This document shows, one piece after another, positions 9,540-19,327 of a DNA stretch of 64,000 nucleotides (positions within the stretch are counted from its first letter, which is position 1; each line of letters starts with the position of its first letter). Origin of the DNA: Pedobacter sp. D749 (GTDB taxonomy: Bacteria > Bacteroidota > Bacteroidia > Sphingobacteriales > Sphingobacteriaceae). The notes beneath the pieces were generated by a model. The model was not told where the DNA came from. It did not search any database and saw only the letters and a program-made list of their open reading frames with translations. The translations under genes were made by a program, and so were the position numbers. The stretch covers positions 5,394,001 through 5,458,000 of the forward strand of contig NZ_CP079218.1 in the NCBI RefSeq assembly GCF_019317285.1, in the 5' to 3' direction.

Positions 9540-10334
9540 ATGAAAAAACAAACTAATGTGAATAAAAGGAGGAGGCTGTTTCCTCTTCTTTTCGTACTGG
9601 CATTTTTTACTTCTTGTGTCAGCAATAAAAAGATAGCCTATTTTCAAGATATACAGACGGTTAAACAAGCTAATCTGGATAGTTCAGCAAAGTATGTTGA
9701 GCCAAAAATACAAAACGATGATATTTTAACGGTAAATATTTTCACTTTGGATCCGGAAAGTGGGGCTATTGTTAATCAGGCACCTGCAACCGGAGCGCTG
9801 AATAGTACATTAACTGCTGCAGCAACTGGTTATCTGGTTGATAAAAACGGGGAAATCGAATTGGTCCTGCTTGGACGAATTAAAGTTGCCGGGTTAACAA
9901 CATTTGAGGCAAGAGAGCTAATTAGTGGAAAAGTTAGGGAAATTTACAATAAAGCGAGTGTGGAAGTTCGATTTGCTAATTTTAAGGTTTCAGTATTTGG
10001 TGAGGTAAATTTGCCCTCAACATACACTTTTCCTAATGAAAAAACGACTATATTAGATGCTTTGAGCAGAGCTGGTGATCTTACAATTTTCGGCAAGAGA
10101 GATAATATTTTAATCGTAAGAGATAATGATGGTAAAAAGGAATTTGGAAGAGTAAATTTAAACTCTACAACAATATTTAGAAGCCCCTTTTATTACCTGA
10201 AACAAAATGATGCCATTTACATTGAGCCAAATAAGGCCAGGGTATCGGCTAATAATGCTAGTCAGGTACAAACAATTGGTATAATTTCTTCTGTTCTATC
10301 TGTATTGGTATTGGCAATTTCTCTTTTCAAATAA
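9540..10334 (+). CDS. Polysaccharide export lipoprotein, Wza/BexD family
   Basis: A 264-residue protein with a lipoprotein signal peptide: basic start, hydrophobic core, and lipobox FFTSC with Cys at about residue 26. The poly_export domain follows (IQNDDILTVNIF, then GYLVDKNGEIELVLLGRIKVAG), then an SLBB-like region (VFGEVNLPSTYTFPNEKTTI), and a C-terminal hydrophobic helix (IISSVLSVLVLAISLF). It should form the outer-membrane part of the export channel together with the Wzc-like protein encoded 25 bases downstream. Length and order fit the family well. Confidence 0.9.
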   Translation: MKKQTNVNKRRRLFPLLFVLAFFTSCVSNKKIAYFQDIQTVKQANLDSSAKYVEPKIQNDDILTVNIFTLDPESGAIVNQAPATGALNSTLTAAATGYLVDKNGEIELVLLGRIKVAGLTTFEARELISGKVREIYNKASVEVRFANFKVSVFGEVNLPSTYTFPNEKTTILDALSRAGDLTIFGKRDNILIVRDNDGKKEFGRVNLNSTTIFRSPFYYLKQNDAIYIEPNKARVSANNASQVQTIGIISSVLSVLVLAISLFK

Positions 10335-10359
10335 CTCTTAATTTACCATATACTATACT

Positions 10360-12705
10360 ATGCAAGAATCTCTTGACCTTCAAAATAAAAGCTTTGAGAC
10401 AGAAGAAGAAGGAATTGATTTAAAAAAAATTCTAAACCGTTTCCTCGAAAAATGGCCGTGGTTTGTATTGAGTGTTTCTGTTTGCTTATTAATATCCTAT
10501 ATTTATTATAATTATACTCCCCCTGTTTATCAGGTAAGTGCCCGTATTTTAGTTTCTAATGGTGAGAATAAAGGAGGCAGCGGAGATGGATTAATGGATC
10601 TTAGTGGTTTGTTGGGATCTAAGAACTCTGTTGATAATGAGATCGAAATTTTAAAAACCCATTATTTAATGACTAAGGTTGTTGAAGAGTTGAAATTAAA
10701 CATCGTTTACAGTCAAAGAGTCGGGCTTAAAAACATGGAGCTTTATCAGGCTCCTTTTCAATTGGAGATTATTAAGGGCTTAGATACCATTGGCTATAGT
10801 AGAGTCGAAGTTACCAAATTAAATGCTGATGTTGTAAAATTAAACATTGATGGTAAGGTTAGTAATGTACCCTTTAACCAGCCTTTTCAATTAACAGGCA
10901 TCGGTACGGTAAAAGTAGTTAGAAATCCAAATGTAATATTTAACGAAAGGCCTTATATATGCACCATTATTTCAGTTGACAATAAGGCTGGGCAGCTTTT
11001 GGGCCAGTTATCTATAGCGTTGGTAAACAATAAGGTAAGTATTATTGAACTCGGACTTGCTTATCCTGACCCAAGGAAGGGAGAGGACATTTTAAATGCA
11101 CTTATTAAACAATATATTAAAGCAAACTTAGAAGATAAAAATGCTATTGCAGATAGTACAACCGCATTTATTAAAGGCAGATTGAGTTTAATTGCTGCAG
11201 AACTTGGTGATGTGGAAACTGATGTAGAAAATTTTAAACAGCGAAACAAGCTTGCTGATATGAGTGCCCAAAGTACGCAACTGGTTGAAAATACAAATAC
11301 ATTTGTTGAGGACCTATCTAAAACGGAAACACAAATAAGCAACCTCACTCAATTGGAATCTTATTTGAGCAATGAAAACAATAAAAGGATTCTCCCGAGT
11401 AGTATAGATATGTCTGGTGATATTGTTTTTTCTACAACAATTTCTAAGTACAATTCTTTACTTGTTCAACGAGACAAACAGTTATTAAGTGTTACGGAAA
11501 CCAGTCCGTTTATACAAAATCTTGATCAACAGATTTCGAATCTGCGTAAAGATTTATTAGAGAGTGTAAAAATCAGTAAAAGTAGCTATCTGGTTACCAG
11601 AAATAAGCTTAGAGATCAAATAGCTACATTAGAGAGTAAAGTGAACGATGTTCCCAAAATCGAAAAAGATTACTTAAAACTAGCTCGAAACAAGCAAATT
11701 AAAGAAGAATTATATATTTTTTTAATGCAAAAGGCAGAGGAAACAGCTATTTCTAAAACATCCAATATTTCTATTGCTAAAACTATAGATCCGCCCAAAA
11801 CCAATGGCATGCCCGTTAGCCCAAAAAGAAATAACATTTATTTAGGAGGACTTTTTACCGGATTGATTATTCCAATGGGATTAATTTTATTAATTAACAT
11901 TTTAAATACATCAGTATCAACAAAAGAGGATATTAGAAATGTAACCCAGGTGCCAATAATCGGCGAAATAAGCCATAATATGGAAGACGACAACTTAATT
12001 GTAGCAAATAAAAGCAGGTCTGCCATTTCCGAACAGTTCAGGGCTTTACGAACAAACTTATCATTTTACCTTAGAAATACAGATCAAAAGGTTATTTTAT
12101 TAACTTCAAGTATGTCTGGGGAAGGTAAATCATTTACTGCAATAAATCTGGGCAATATTTTAGCATTGACAGGGAAAAAAGTACTGCTAATGGAATTGGA
12201 TCTGCGTAAACCTGGCTTGTCTGCAAAGCTTGGCGTTTCAAATGATGTTGGGTTTAGTAACTATACCATAAACGAAAATTTAGCTGTAAAAGATATTGTA
12301 AGGCCGTTAAATATCAATAAGAATATTTTTATTATATCATCTGGGCCTCTGCCTCCTAATCCCGCAGAAACGTTGATGAGCGAGCGGATGCCTGATTTAG
12401 TTAATGCCCTGAAGCAAGAATTTGACTATATCATTATGGATGCCCCTCCTATAGGGATTATTGCTGATGCGCAGTTGCTGGCGAATTATGCTGATGTTAC
12501 CCTTTACCTGGTGCGTCAGAAAGTAACCCAAAAAGCACAGCTGGGCATTGTTGAAGATCTGCATCAAAGTAAAAAAATGAAAAACATTGGGTTAGTGATT
12601 AATGATATTAGCAATAAGTATTATGGCTATGGATATGGATATGGGACTTATGGTGAAGAAACGAAACCAGGCCTATTGAAAAAAGTAAGTAAAATGTTCA
12701 GTTAA
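10360..12705 (+). CDS. Polysaccharide co-polymerase with fused BY-kinase, Wzc-like
   Basis: A 781-residue inner-membrane protein. A Wzz domain is bounded by membrane segments (WFVLSVSVCLLISYIYY near residue 35 and IYLGGLFTGLIIPMGLILLI near residue 500), with a long periplasmic coiled-coil region between. The cytoplasmic kinase has Walker A SGEGKS (586-591), Walker A' LLMELDLRKPG and Walker B YIIMDAPP. The C terminus carries a tyrosine cluster YYGYGYGYGTYG, the usual autophosphorylation site. It controls chain length and export and should be dephosphorylated by the PHP phosphatase at 8684. Confidence 0.93.
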   Translation: MQESLDLQNKSFETEEEGIDLKKILNRFLEKWPWFVLSVSVCLLISYIYYNYTPPVYQVSARILVSNGENKGGSGDGLMDLSGLLGSKNSVDNEIEILKTHYLMTKVVEELKLNIVYSQRVGLKNMELYQAPFQLEIIKGLDTIGYSRVEVTKLNADVVKLNIDGKVSNVPFNQPFQLTGIGTVKVVRNPNVIFNERPYICTIISVDNKAGQLLGQLSIALVNNKVSIIELGLAYPDPRKGEDILNALIKQYIKANLEDKNAIADSTTAFIKGRLSLIAAELGDVETDVENFKQRNKLADMSAQSTQLVENTNTFVEDLSKTETQISNLTQLESYLSNENNKRILPSSIDMSGDIVFSTTISKYNSLLVQRDKQLLSVTETSPFIQNLDQQISNLRKDLLESVKISKSSYLVTRNKLRDQIATLESKVNDVPKIEKDYLKLARNKQIKEELYIFLMQKAEETAISKTSNISIAKTIDPPKTNGMPVSPKRNNIYLGGLFTGLIIPMGLILLINILNTSVSTKEDIRNVTQVPIIGEISHNMEDDNLIVANKSRSAISEQFRALRTNLSFYLRNTDQKVILLTSSMSGEGKSFTAINLGNILALTGKKVLLMELDLRKPGLSAKLGVSNDVGFSNYTINENLAVKDIVRPLNINKNIFIISSGPLPPNPAETLMSERMPDLVNALKQEFDYIIMDAPPIGIIADAQLLANYADVTLYLVRQKVTQKAQLGIVEDLHQSKKMKNIGLVINDISNKYYGYGYGYGTYGEETKPGLLKKVSKMFS

Positions 12706-12732
12706 TATTTAATAAACTACATACAAATACTA

Positions 12733-13764
12733 ATGAAAAGAATAAAGGGCCTGGATTCTATTAGGTTTATTTGCGCAATTTATGTGCTTTTAGGGCATTT
12801 CGGGATCCCGTTTATTCCTAATTTAATGAAAAACCCAAATATTGATGGTTTGTTGCTAAATTTGATTAAATTTTTTTCGCTAACCTTCAATGGTCCCGCT
12901 GCTGTAATTGTATTCTTTATTATTAGCGGGTTTTGTATAAATTATCCTTATCAGCAAGAAAAAAAAATCGATTTGTTACCTTATTACTCCCGAAGATTAT
13001 TAAGGATCGGCATACCGGCAATAATTGCCGCAATTATCTGTTATAAGTTTAATTCATTAGGGGAATTTCCGGATTATGGTGTTTTTTGGAGTATAATATG
13101 TGAGGTAATTTATTATTTAATTTTCCCCATTTTATTTTATATCAGAAAAAGAATAAAATGGCAGTATATCGTTATAGGTGCCTATATTATTTGTTTTACT
13201 ACTTTGCTTTTAAATCCAGGTTTACTAATCGCAAGATCTAATGGTTATCCCGCAATGGGGATTTTTACATGGGTAATAGGTTTGCCTTGTTGGTTACTGG
13301 GTTGTTGGCTTTCGGAGAATTATTATCGCTTTACAACTCCTACTGTCACTAAAATTTGGGTACTTCGGTTTTGCATGGTAATAGGTGCTTTGCTTTTAAA
13401 CATAATTAAGTTTCATGCGCAAACTGTATTTGCGAGTAATTGTTATATGTTAAATATTTTTGCTATTCCAGGCACGATGTGGTTAGCTTATGAGATTATG
13501 TATTTTGAGCATGTAAATCCTTCTTCATTGTTAGAGAAGGGGGGGAAATGGAGCTACTCTTTATACATCATTCATCCTGCAATTATAGGTTTTTTTATTT
13601 ATTATAAAATAGGTGATTTAAATAATATGCAAGTGCCAATTTTAATCTGCTCACTTGTTTTCGCATACGTTTTTTACCTGATTATCGAAAAACCCTCACA
13701 TAAATTTTCTTCTTTTGTAAGCAAAAAATTACGCACTAAGAGTAAATTGTTGCTACAGAATTAA
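12733..13764 (+). CDS. Membrane acyltransferase, acyltransferase-3 family
   Basis: A 343-residue protein with about ten membrane segments. The N terminus KRIKGLDSIRFICAIYVLLGHFG has the conserved family features (the R-F/A region and the catalytic His in LGHFG), followed by FFIISGFCI. Such proteins acylate sugars in the membrane, usually O-acetylation or O-succinylation of polysaccharide. It lies between the Wzc-like gene and gmd. A second family member is at 18231. Acyl group and target sugar are unknown. Confidence 0.85.
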   Translation: MKRIKGLDSIRFICAIYVLLGHFGIPFIPNLMKNPNIDGLLLNLIKFFSLTFNGPAAVIVFFIISGFCINYPYQQEKKIDLLPYYSRRLLRIGIPAIIAAIICYKFNSLGEFPDYGVFWSIICEVIYYLIFPILFYIRKRIKWQYIVIGAYIICFTTLLLNPGLLIARSNGYPAMGIFTWVIGLPCWLLGCWLSENYYRFTTPTVTKIWVLRFCMVIGALLLNIIKFHAQTVFASNCYMLNIFAIPGTMWLAYEIMYFEHVNPSSLLEKGGKWSYSLYIIHPAIIGFFIYYKIGDLNNMQVPILICSLVFAYVFYLIIEKPSHKFSSFVSKKLRTKSKLLLQN

Positions 13765-13795
13765 TATTAATTTTTTTAAAAAAAACATTAACAAA

Positions 13796-14911
13796 ATGGC
13801 TAAAGTAGCATTAGTTACAGGTATCACAGGACAGGATGGTGCCTACCTTGCAGAACTTTTATTAGAAAAAGGATATACCGTTCACGGGATTAAACGCCGT
13901 AGTTCTTTATTTAACACAGATAGAATTGATCATTTATATCAGGACCCTCATGAAAAAGATGTTAGGTTTAAGCTTCATTATGGTGATTTAAGTGACAGTA
14001 CAAACCTGATTCGCATTATTCAGGAAGTTCAACCAGATGAAATTTATAATCTTGGGGCCATGAGTCATGTTAAGGTCAGTTTTGATACCCCTGAATACAC
14101 GGCCAACGCAGATGGTATTGGTACTTTAAGGTTATTAGAAGCAATCCGTATACTGGGTTTAACTAAAAAAACAAAAATTTATCAGGCCAGTACTTCCGAA
14201 TTATATGGTTTGGTGCAAGCAGTACCTCAATCAGAAACCACTCCATTTTACCCCCGCTCACCTTATGCCGTAGCAAAAATGTATGCCTATTGGATTACAG
14301 TAAATTACCGTGAAGCTTATGGAATGTTTGCTTGTAATGGTATATTATTTAACCATGAAAGCCCGTTGCGTGGTGAAACCTTTGTAACACGTAAAATTAC
14401 CCGTGCAGTAGCTAAGATAGCCCAGGGTATGCAGAGTAAACTGTTCTTAGGCAATTTAGATGCCGAACGTGATTGGGGGCATGCAAAGGATTATGTTGAG
14501 GCCATGTGGAGAATACTACAACAAGATACTGCTGAAGATTTCGTGATTGCAACCGGAGTAACTACACGCGTAAGAGAATTTGTACGTTTGGCTTTTGCTG
14601 AAGTAGGAATTGTTGTAGAATTTAAAGGAGATGGAGCAGAAGAAAAGGGATATGTAGTTTCTTGTTCAAATCCGGACTATCAAATTGTTGAAGGTACGGA
14701 AGTAGTGGCGGTTGATCCTGCTTATTTCCGCCCTACCGAAGTAGATTTGTTAATTGGCGATCCAACCAAATCTAAAACCAAGCTGGGGTGGGAACCAAAA
14801 TATGATCTTGCAGCACTGGTAAAAGAAATGGTAGCAGCTGATGTTGAGCTTTTCAAAAAAGAATCAATATTGAAAGGCCATGGCTACCACGTTAAAAATC
14901 AATACGAATAA
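13796..14911 (+). CDS. gmd: GDP-mannose 4,6-dehydratase
   Basis: A 371-residue enzyme with the full set of GMD signatures: VTGITGQDGAYLAELLLEKG at the N terminus, RRSSLFNTDRIDHLY, QASTSELYG, YAVAKMYAYW (YxxxK), FNHESPLRGETFVTRKI, and RDWGHAKDYVEAMW. It makes GDP-4-keto-6-deoxy-D-mannose, the precursor of GDP-L-fucose, GDP-D-rhamnose and GDP-perosamine. No Fcl/WcaG or Rmd reductase is visible in the window. A more diverged paralogue lies at 25404. Confidence 0.97.
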   Translation: MAKVALVTGITGQDGAYLAELLLEKGYTVHGIKRRSSLFNTDRIDHLYQDPHEKDVRFKLHYGDLSDSTNLIRIIQEVQPDEIYNLGAMSHVKVSFDTPEYTANADGIGTLRLLEAIRILGLTKKTKIYQASTSELYGLVQAVPQSETTPFYPRSPYAVAKMYAYWITVNYREAYGMFACNGILFNHESPLRGETFVTRKITRAVAKIAQGMQSKLFLGNLDAERDWGHAKDYVEAMWRILQQDTAEDFVIATGVTTRVREFVRLAFAEVGIVVEFKGDGAEEKGYVVSCSNPDYQIVEGTEVVAVDPAYFRPTEVDLLIGDPTKSKTKLGWEPKYDLAALVKEMVAADVELFKKESILKGHGYHVKNQYE

Positions 14912-14932
14912 ATAAGTATTTAATTCAATTCA

Positions 14933-16204
14933 ATGTCGGATGCTAAAGATAGTAATCTTTTAAAGTGGATAAAATTAATTTCTATAACTGGTGGAGCGCA
15001 GGCAATAGTACAACTTACTAGTTTGCTTTGTGGTTTGTTGATCATCAGGCTATTACCTACTAAGGAATATGCGCTTTATACATTAGCCAATACGATGCTT
15101 GGAACAATGTCATTATTATCAGATGGAGGTATTTCTACAGGTGTATTGGCACTTGGAGGAAAGGTATGGGAGGATAAAAAAAAGCTTGGAATTGTTTTGT
15201 CAACAGGTTTGCAACTGAGAAAAAAGTTTGCGTTTTTCAGCTTAAGTATTGCAGTTCCTATTTTGGTCTATTTGCTATTACATCATGGGGCAAGTATTTT
15301 AACTACAGTATTAATCGTTATGGCTTTAATACCGTCTTTTTATTCAACCTTATCTGATTCATTACTGGAGATCATTCCAAAATTGCACCAGGATATCAGA
15401 CCCCTTCAAGAAAATCAAATTAAAGTAAGCGTACTTCGTTTAACAATCAGCGCGCTAACTGTATTTTTATTCCCTTTTACATTTATAGCCATCTGGGCTG
15501 CAGGTATACCAAGAATTTTGGGCAATATAAAATTGAGGAAGATTGCAGGTAAATTCACCGAAACCAGCAATGAAATTGACCCAGGGGTTCAAAAAGAGAT
15601 TTTTAAGATTGTTAAAAGAATATTGCCTGGCGCAATTTACTATTGCCTTGCCAGCCAGTTAACGGTGTGGTTGATTTCTATTTTCGGAAATACAGCTAAT
15701 ATTGCAGAAGTTGGGGCTTTAGGGAGATTATCGATGCTTCTTGGAGTGATATCAACTATGTTTTCGATCCTGATTGTACCCAGGTTTGCAAGAACCAAAG
15801 AGTCTGGTAAGGCTTTGCTTAAACGATATTTGTTTATTTTGGCAGCTATGCTTGTCATTTTATCCGGAATAACTTTTATTGTCATGTTATTTGCTTCCCA
15901 GTTATTATGGGTGTTAGGAGACCAGTATGCAAATTTGGAAAAAGAACTGGTATATGTTATGATTGGTTATAGTGCGAATGTTTTAATGGGGCTGGCAATA
16001 GCACTTTACACCAGCAAAGGATGGGTTATTAACCCTGTTTATGCAATCACATTAAGTGTTTTACTAATTATTTCCGGGATATTTATTTTTGATTTAACGA
16101 AAATTTCAGGGGTACTTAAATTAAACATTTTTATAGCTGTTTCGGAATTAATGATACATTTTGTTTTTGGTTTCTTTAAAACATGGTCTGTTGAAAAAGA
16201 ATAA
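14933..16204 (+). CDS. Oligosaccharide flippase, Wzx-like
   Basis: A 423-residue protein made of about twelve hydrophobic segments, with the MOP/PST-family start GGAQAIVQLTSLLCGLLIIR followed by LPTKEYALYTLANTML. It should flip lipid-linked repeat units across the inner membrane for a Wzy-type polymerase (candidate at 22781). It is the only flippase found, although the locus has two priming enzymes. It starts 21 bases after gmd. Confidence 0.85.
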   Translation: MSDAKDSNLLKWIKLISITGGAQAIVQLTSLLCGLLIIRLLPTKEYALYTLANTMLGTMSLLSDGGISTGVLALGGKVWEDKKKLGIVLSTGLQLRKKFAFFSLSIAVPILVYLLLHHGASILTTVLIVMALIPSFYSTLSDSLLEIIPKLHQDIRPLQENQIKVSVLRLTISALTVFLFPFTFIAIWAAGIPRILGNIKLRKIAGKFTETSNEIDPGVQKEIFKIVKRILPGAIYYCLASQLTVWLISIFGNTANIAEVGALGRLSMLLGVISTMFSILIVPRFARTKESGKALLKRYLFILAAMLVILSGITFIVMLFASQLLWVLGDQYANLEKELVYVMIGYSANVLMGLAIALYTSKGWVINPVYAITLSVLLIISGIFIFDLTKISGVLKLNIFIAVSELMIHFVFGFFKTWSVEKE

Positions 16205-16220
16205 AAAAAATAAAATTTAA

Positions 16221-16432
16221 TGCATTGGAGATAGCCATGTTCTGTTTTTGCAGGAGAAGGCAGGCTGGTTCCAATTGTGTCCGAACAAAAAAAAAAATTG
16301 GTTAATCATTTTGTGATATTTAGGTTAGGGCCGGTAACAGCATATGATTTTTGTAAGGAAACCAGTTCTACAAATGCAAAGCAGCTGTTTGAAAAAATAT
16401 TAATATCAGAAAGACGATATGATTGAATCAAT
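16221..16432 (+). pseudogene. Decayed GDSH-motif (SGNH-like) protein remnant
   Basis: In one frame, bases 16221 onward read CIGDSHVLFLQEKAGWFQL up to an 11-A run at 16277-16287. In another frame, after the A run, the sequence reads LVNHFVIFRLGPVTAYDFCK and then ETSSTNAKQLFEKIL to a stop at 16430-16432. Together these look like the GDSH and LGPxTAY segments of a polysaccharide-locus protein family that I recall, joined across a frameshift. No intact start is present, as a stop immediately precedes the first frame. The same frame stays open past the last stop for about 45 more codons. This fills most of the 367-base gap between the flippase and the next gene. Confidence 0.5.
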
Positions 16433-16571
16433 AAGGAATTAATCTTAAACGGTAAAGAAAAATCAGTGTATGCGAAGGCCTTAATAGAGAAATTGTTTTT
16501 ATTAAATGATATTCAGCAGAAAATTTTGACAATTATAAATTTTTAATAAAAGCAAGAAAATTCTTTTACTA

Positions 16572-17114
16572 ATGGAAATATTAAAGTCTTTTTTTTCGGA
16601 CCTCAAACTCTGGATTTGCAATTTTATAATCGCTTTTATTCCTTCGCATGGCATCAGGTTGTTTTACTATAAATACGTTATGAAATTTAAGATAGGTAAA
16701 AATGCCAGCATTCATTTAGGTTGCAGATTTGATACTTCAGGCTTTTTTTCGATGGGTTCAAATAGTACAGTAAACCAATATTGCCACATGGATAACCGGG
16801 GCGGTATTTACATTGGCAGCAACGTTTCTATTTCTGCACAGGTAAGTATTGTTACAGCAGATCATGATTTTGGAGACGAGATGTGCATAGCCCGAAAAGA
16901 TAAGGTCGTTATTGAAGATTATGTATTTATTGGATATGGAGCAAAAATTTTCAAAAATGTAAAAATGCATTATGGTTCTGTTTTAGGCGGTGCTTCTTTG
17001 CTAACAAAAGATACACTTCCTTATGGGATCTATTATGGCGTACCGGCAAAATTCAAAAAAGAAAGAAGAAATGATTTAAAACATACATCAATGTATAAAA
17101 GACTATTCCATTAA
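16572..17114 (+). CDS. Left-handed beta-helix acetyltransferase
   Basis: A 180-residue protein: a short hydrophobic N-terminal part (ICNFIIAFIPSHGIRLFYY), then hexapeptide repeats (IGKNASIHLGCRFD, GGIYIGSNVSISAQVSI) with the active-site His region TADHDFGD, and the usual end YYGVPAKFKKER. It resembles WbbJ/LacA-type O-acetyltransferases using acetyl-CoA. Its stop touches the start of the next glycosyltransferase gene (TAA then ATG), so they are probably made together. Target sugar unknown. Confidence 0.88.
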   Translation: MEILKSFFSDLKLWICNFIIAFIPSHGIRLFYYKYVMKFKIGKNASIHLGCRFDTSGFFSMGSNSTVNQYCHMDNRGGIYIGSNVSISAQVSIVTADHDFGDEMCIARKDKVVIEDYVFIGYGAKIFKNVKMHYGSVLGGASLLTKDTLPYGIYYGVPAKFKKERRNDLKHTSMYKRLFH

Positions 17115-18230
17115 ATGAAGATTTTATTCCTTAGTAATTGTCCCTTAGTTGAATCTCAGGGATCTGGCTATGTGATTGTAAACACAGCTAAATCTTTATC
17201 GGCCCTTGGGCATAAGGTTGATATGGTTCCGCCAGAAGACCTGATCATTTTACCAAAATTAAGTGGTACTGCTAATCTATACAGAATGGCCCTTGGCATG
17301 GGCATATGGGTAGTTAAAAACAGAAAGAAGCTTAAACAGTATGATAGTATATTTTTGTATGGGGGCGAAAGTTACCTTGCACTATACCTTATTAAGTCTT
17401 TTTTAAAATTAAAGGCAGCCATTATCCTGCACTCTAATGGATTGGAAATTCACGTTGAAAAAAAAATAAAGGAATTTAAATCTTATTTAAAGCATACAGA
17501 AAAGAAATGGTATCATTTCAATACCGGCTTTTTATTTCAATACTGTTATTTAAATGTAGATGCAATTTTAACCGTTTCGAGATACGATGCCGATTTTGCT
17601 AAAAAATCACTAAACGTACCTGCTAAAAAAGTATTTTACATTGAGCCGGCACTGCCCGATCTTTTCTTTGAGGTGGAACCCAGTGTTACAAGAGAGAAGA
17701 TAATTACATTTTGTGGTTCATGGATTGATCGAAAAGGCATTGATGCCATGATTCAGGCCATGCCGAAAATTTTAAGAAAATACAACCAGTTTAAATTCAG
17801 GATTATAGGTGCTGGTTATGGATTTAAAGTTGATGAAGTATTTCCTGAAGATGTGCTTCAAAATATAGAATTAATACCCTTTGTTGATCATAAAAAAGAT
17901 TTAATTGTACATTATAATCAATCACTTATATTTATTCATCCATCAGTTTGTGAAAGCTTTGGGTTAACTGTTGCAGAGGCAATGTTTTGTGGCTGCGCTG
18001 TAATAACCGGAGCAACCGGAATTGCTTATGATCTTATTGATGGAGTAGAAGCTATAGTGTTGGATCAACCTAATGCTGAAAATTTATATAATAGTTTAGA
18101 TCACTTAATTAATAATGATTTATTAATTGAAAAGTTAACCATCAATGGAAAAAAACGTGTTCAGCAATTAAACTGGAAAGCATTCGAAAATCAACTAAAT
18201 CAGGTATTACGCTCTAATAATTTAACCTAA
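17115..18230 (+). CDS. Glycosyltransferase, GT4 family
   Basis: A 371-residue GT-B enzyme. The N-terminal domain starts ILFLSNCPLVESQGSGYVIV with a glycine-rich acceptor loop. The C-terminal domain has FCGSWIDRKGIDAMI and the E-x7-E motif in CESFGLTVAEAMFCGC (retaining GT4 signature). It would extend the lipid-linked repeat unit in the cytoplasm. It abuts genes on both sides with no spacer. The sugar is unknown. Confidence 0.88.
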   Translation: MKILFLSNCPLVESQGSGYVIVNTAKSLSALGHKVDMVPPEDLIILPKLSGTANLYRMALGMGIWVVKNRKKLKQYDSIFLYGGESYLALYLIKSFLKLKAAIILHSNGLEIHVEKKIKEFKSYLKHTEKKWYHFNTGFLFQYCYLNVDAILTVSRYDADFAKKSLNVPAKKVFYIEPALPDLFFEVEPSVTREKIITFCGSWIDRKGIDAMIQAMPKILRKYNQFKFRIIGAGYGFKVDEVFPEDVLQNIELIPFVDHKKDLIVHYNQSLIFIHPSVCESFGLTVAEAMFCGCAVITGATGIAYDLIDGVEAIVLDQPNAENLYNSLDHLINNDLLIEKLTINGKKRVQQLNWKAFENQLNQVLRSNNLT

Positions 18231-19319
18231 ATGGCACAAGAAATATATAAAAAAATGATTCCCAGTCTTAATGGATTAAGGGCTATAAGCATCATGATGG
18301 TATTACTTTGCCATTTTTCACAGCATAATTTCCTGCCTCATAACGCTTTATTCAGATACGCAGGTATGATGATTGGTAACGGGCCTTTGGGGGTAAATGT
18401 CTTCTTTATTATAAGTGGGTACCTGATTACTACACTATTAATCAAAGAAAAAGAAAAGAAAGGATCTATCTCATTAAAAGGGTTTTATATCAGGAGAACT
18501 TTGCGAATTTTTCCTGCTTACTATTTTTTAATGTTTGTATACTATTTGCTTACCCTGTTTAAATATTTTGACATCACCTCTTTAGAATGGATTGGGGTGT
18601 TAACTTATATGAAGCAATTTTTTCCAAGTGCGAGATATGAAACTGGCCATCTTTGGTCTTTATCCGTTGAAGAAATATTTTACCTTATTTTTCCCTTTCT
18701 ATTTATTTTCTTAGGTAAGAATATTAAAAAAGTATTGCCCGTACTCATTGTTTTAGGAGCCTTAAGTAGGTTTTTGTTCTTTGCTTATCCACAACCATTA
18801 ATGACAAATACCATTTTTGTAACAAGTGATGCATTGTTGATAGGATGTTTTTTTGCACTAAATCATGACAAAATAATTGAATGGATTTTTAAGTACAAAT
18901 GGGTTAAATATCTTGTTCCGGTAGCACTTTGCTTTTCTGTTTTGATCTATAATTATTTTTACCACCTGTGTACCTATGATCATTCTAAATTACTTATTAC
19001 TGTTACTGCAATAGCATACAGTTTGTTTGGTAGTATTGGCCTTTTTACAAATTTATTTATCGCGGTAATCGTTATGATATCTATATCGCAAAGAAATTTA
19101 TGGTTTAAATTTTTGAATACCAGATTGCTTAACTATATAGGTACGTTATCTTATAGCATCTATTTATGGCAACAGTTGTTTACTTCCAATCGCGAGTATT
19201 TGCACCGACTGCCTCTTTTAGTTGTAATTTTAATTATTTTAATCTGTGCAAATCTTTCTTACTACTTAATAGAGAAGCCATTTTTTAAACTTAAAGACCG
19301 ATATAGCAGCAAAAATTAA
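18231..19319 (+). CDS. Membrane acyltransferase, OafA/YrhL-like (acyltransferase-3)
   Basis: A 362-residue protein with about ten membrane segments. Conserved features are PSLNGLRAISIMMVLLCHFS with the catalytic His, GVNVFFIISGYLIT, FYIRRTLRIFPAYYF, and HLWSLSVEEIFYLIFP. It is closer to the classic OafA type than the copy at 12733. Predicted to O-acylate the polysaccharide or its lipid-linked precursor in the inner membrane. ATG directly follows the previous stop. Confidence 0.88.
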   Translation: MAQEIYKKMIPSLNGLRAISIMMVLLCHFSQHNFLPHNALFRYAGMMIGNGPLGVNVFFIISGYLITTLLIKEKEKKGSISLKGFYIRRTLRIFPAYYFLMFVYYLLTLFKYFDITSLEWIGVLTYMKQFFPSARYETGHLWSLSVEEIFYLIFPFLFIFLGKNIKKVLPVLIVLGALSRFLFFAYPQPLMTNTIFVTSDALLIGCFFALNHDKIIEWIFKYKWVKYLVPVALCFSVLIYNYFYHLCTYDHSKLLITVTAIAYSLFGSIGLFTNLFIAVIVMISISQRNLWFKFLNTRLLNYIGTLSYSIYLWQQLFTSNREYLHRLPLLVVILIILICANLSYYLIEKPFFKLKDRYSSKN

Positions 19320-19327
19320 CAGAATTT

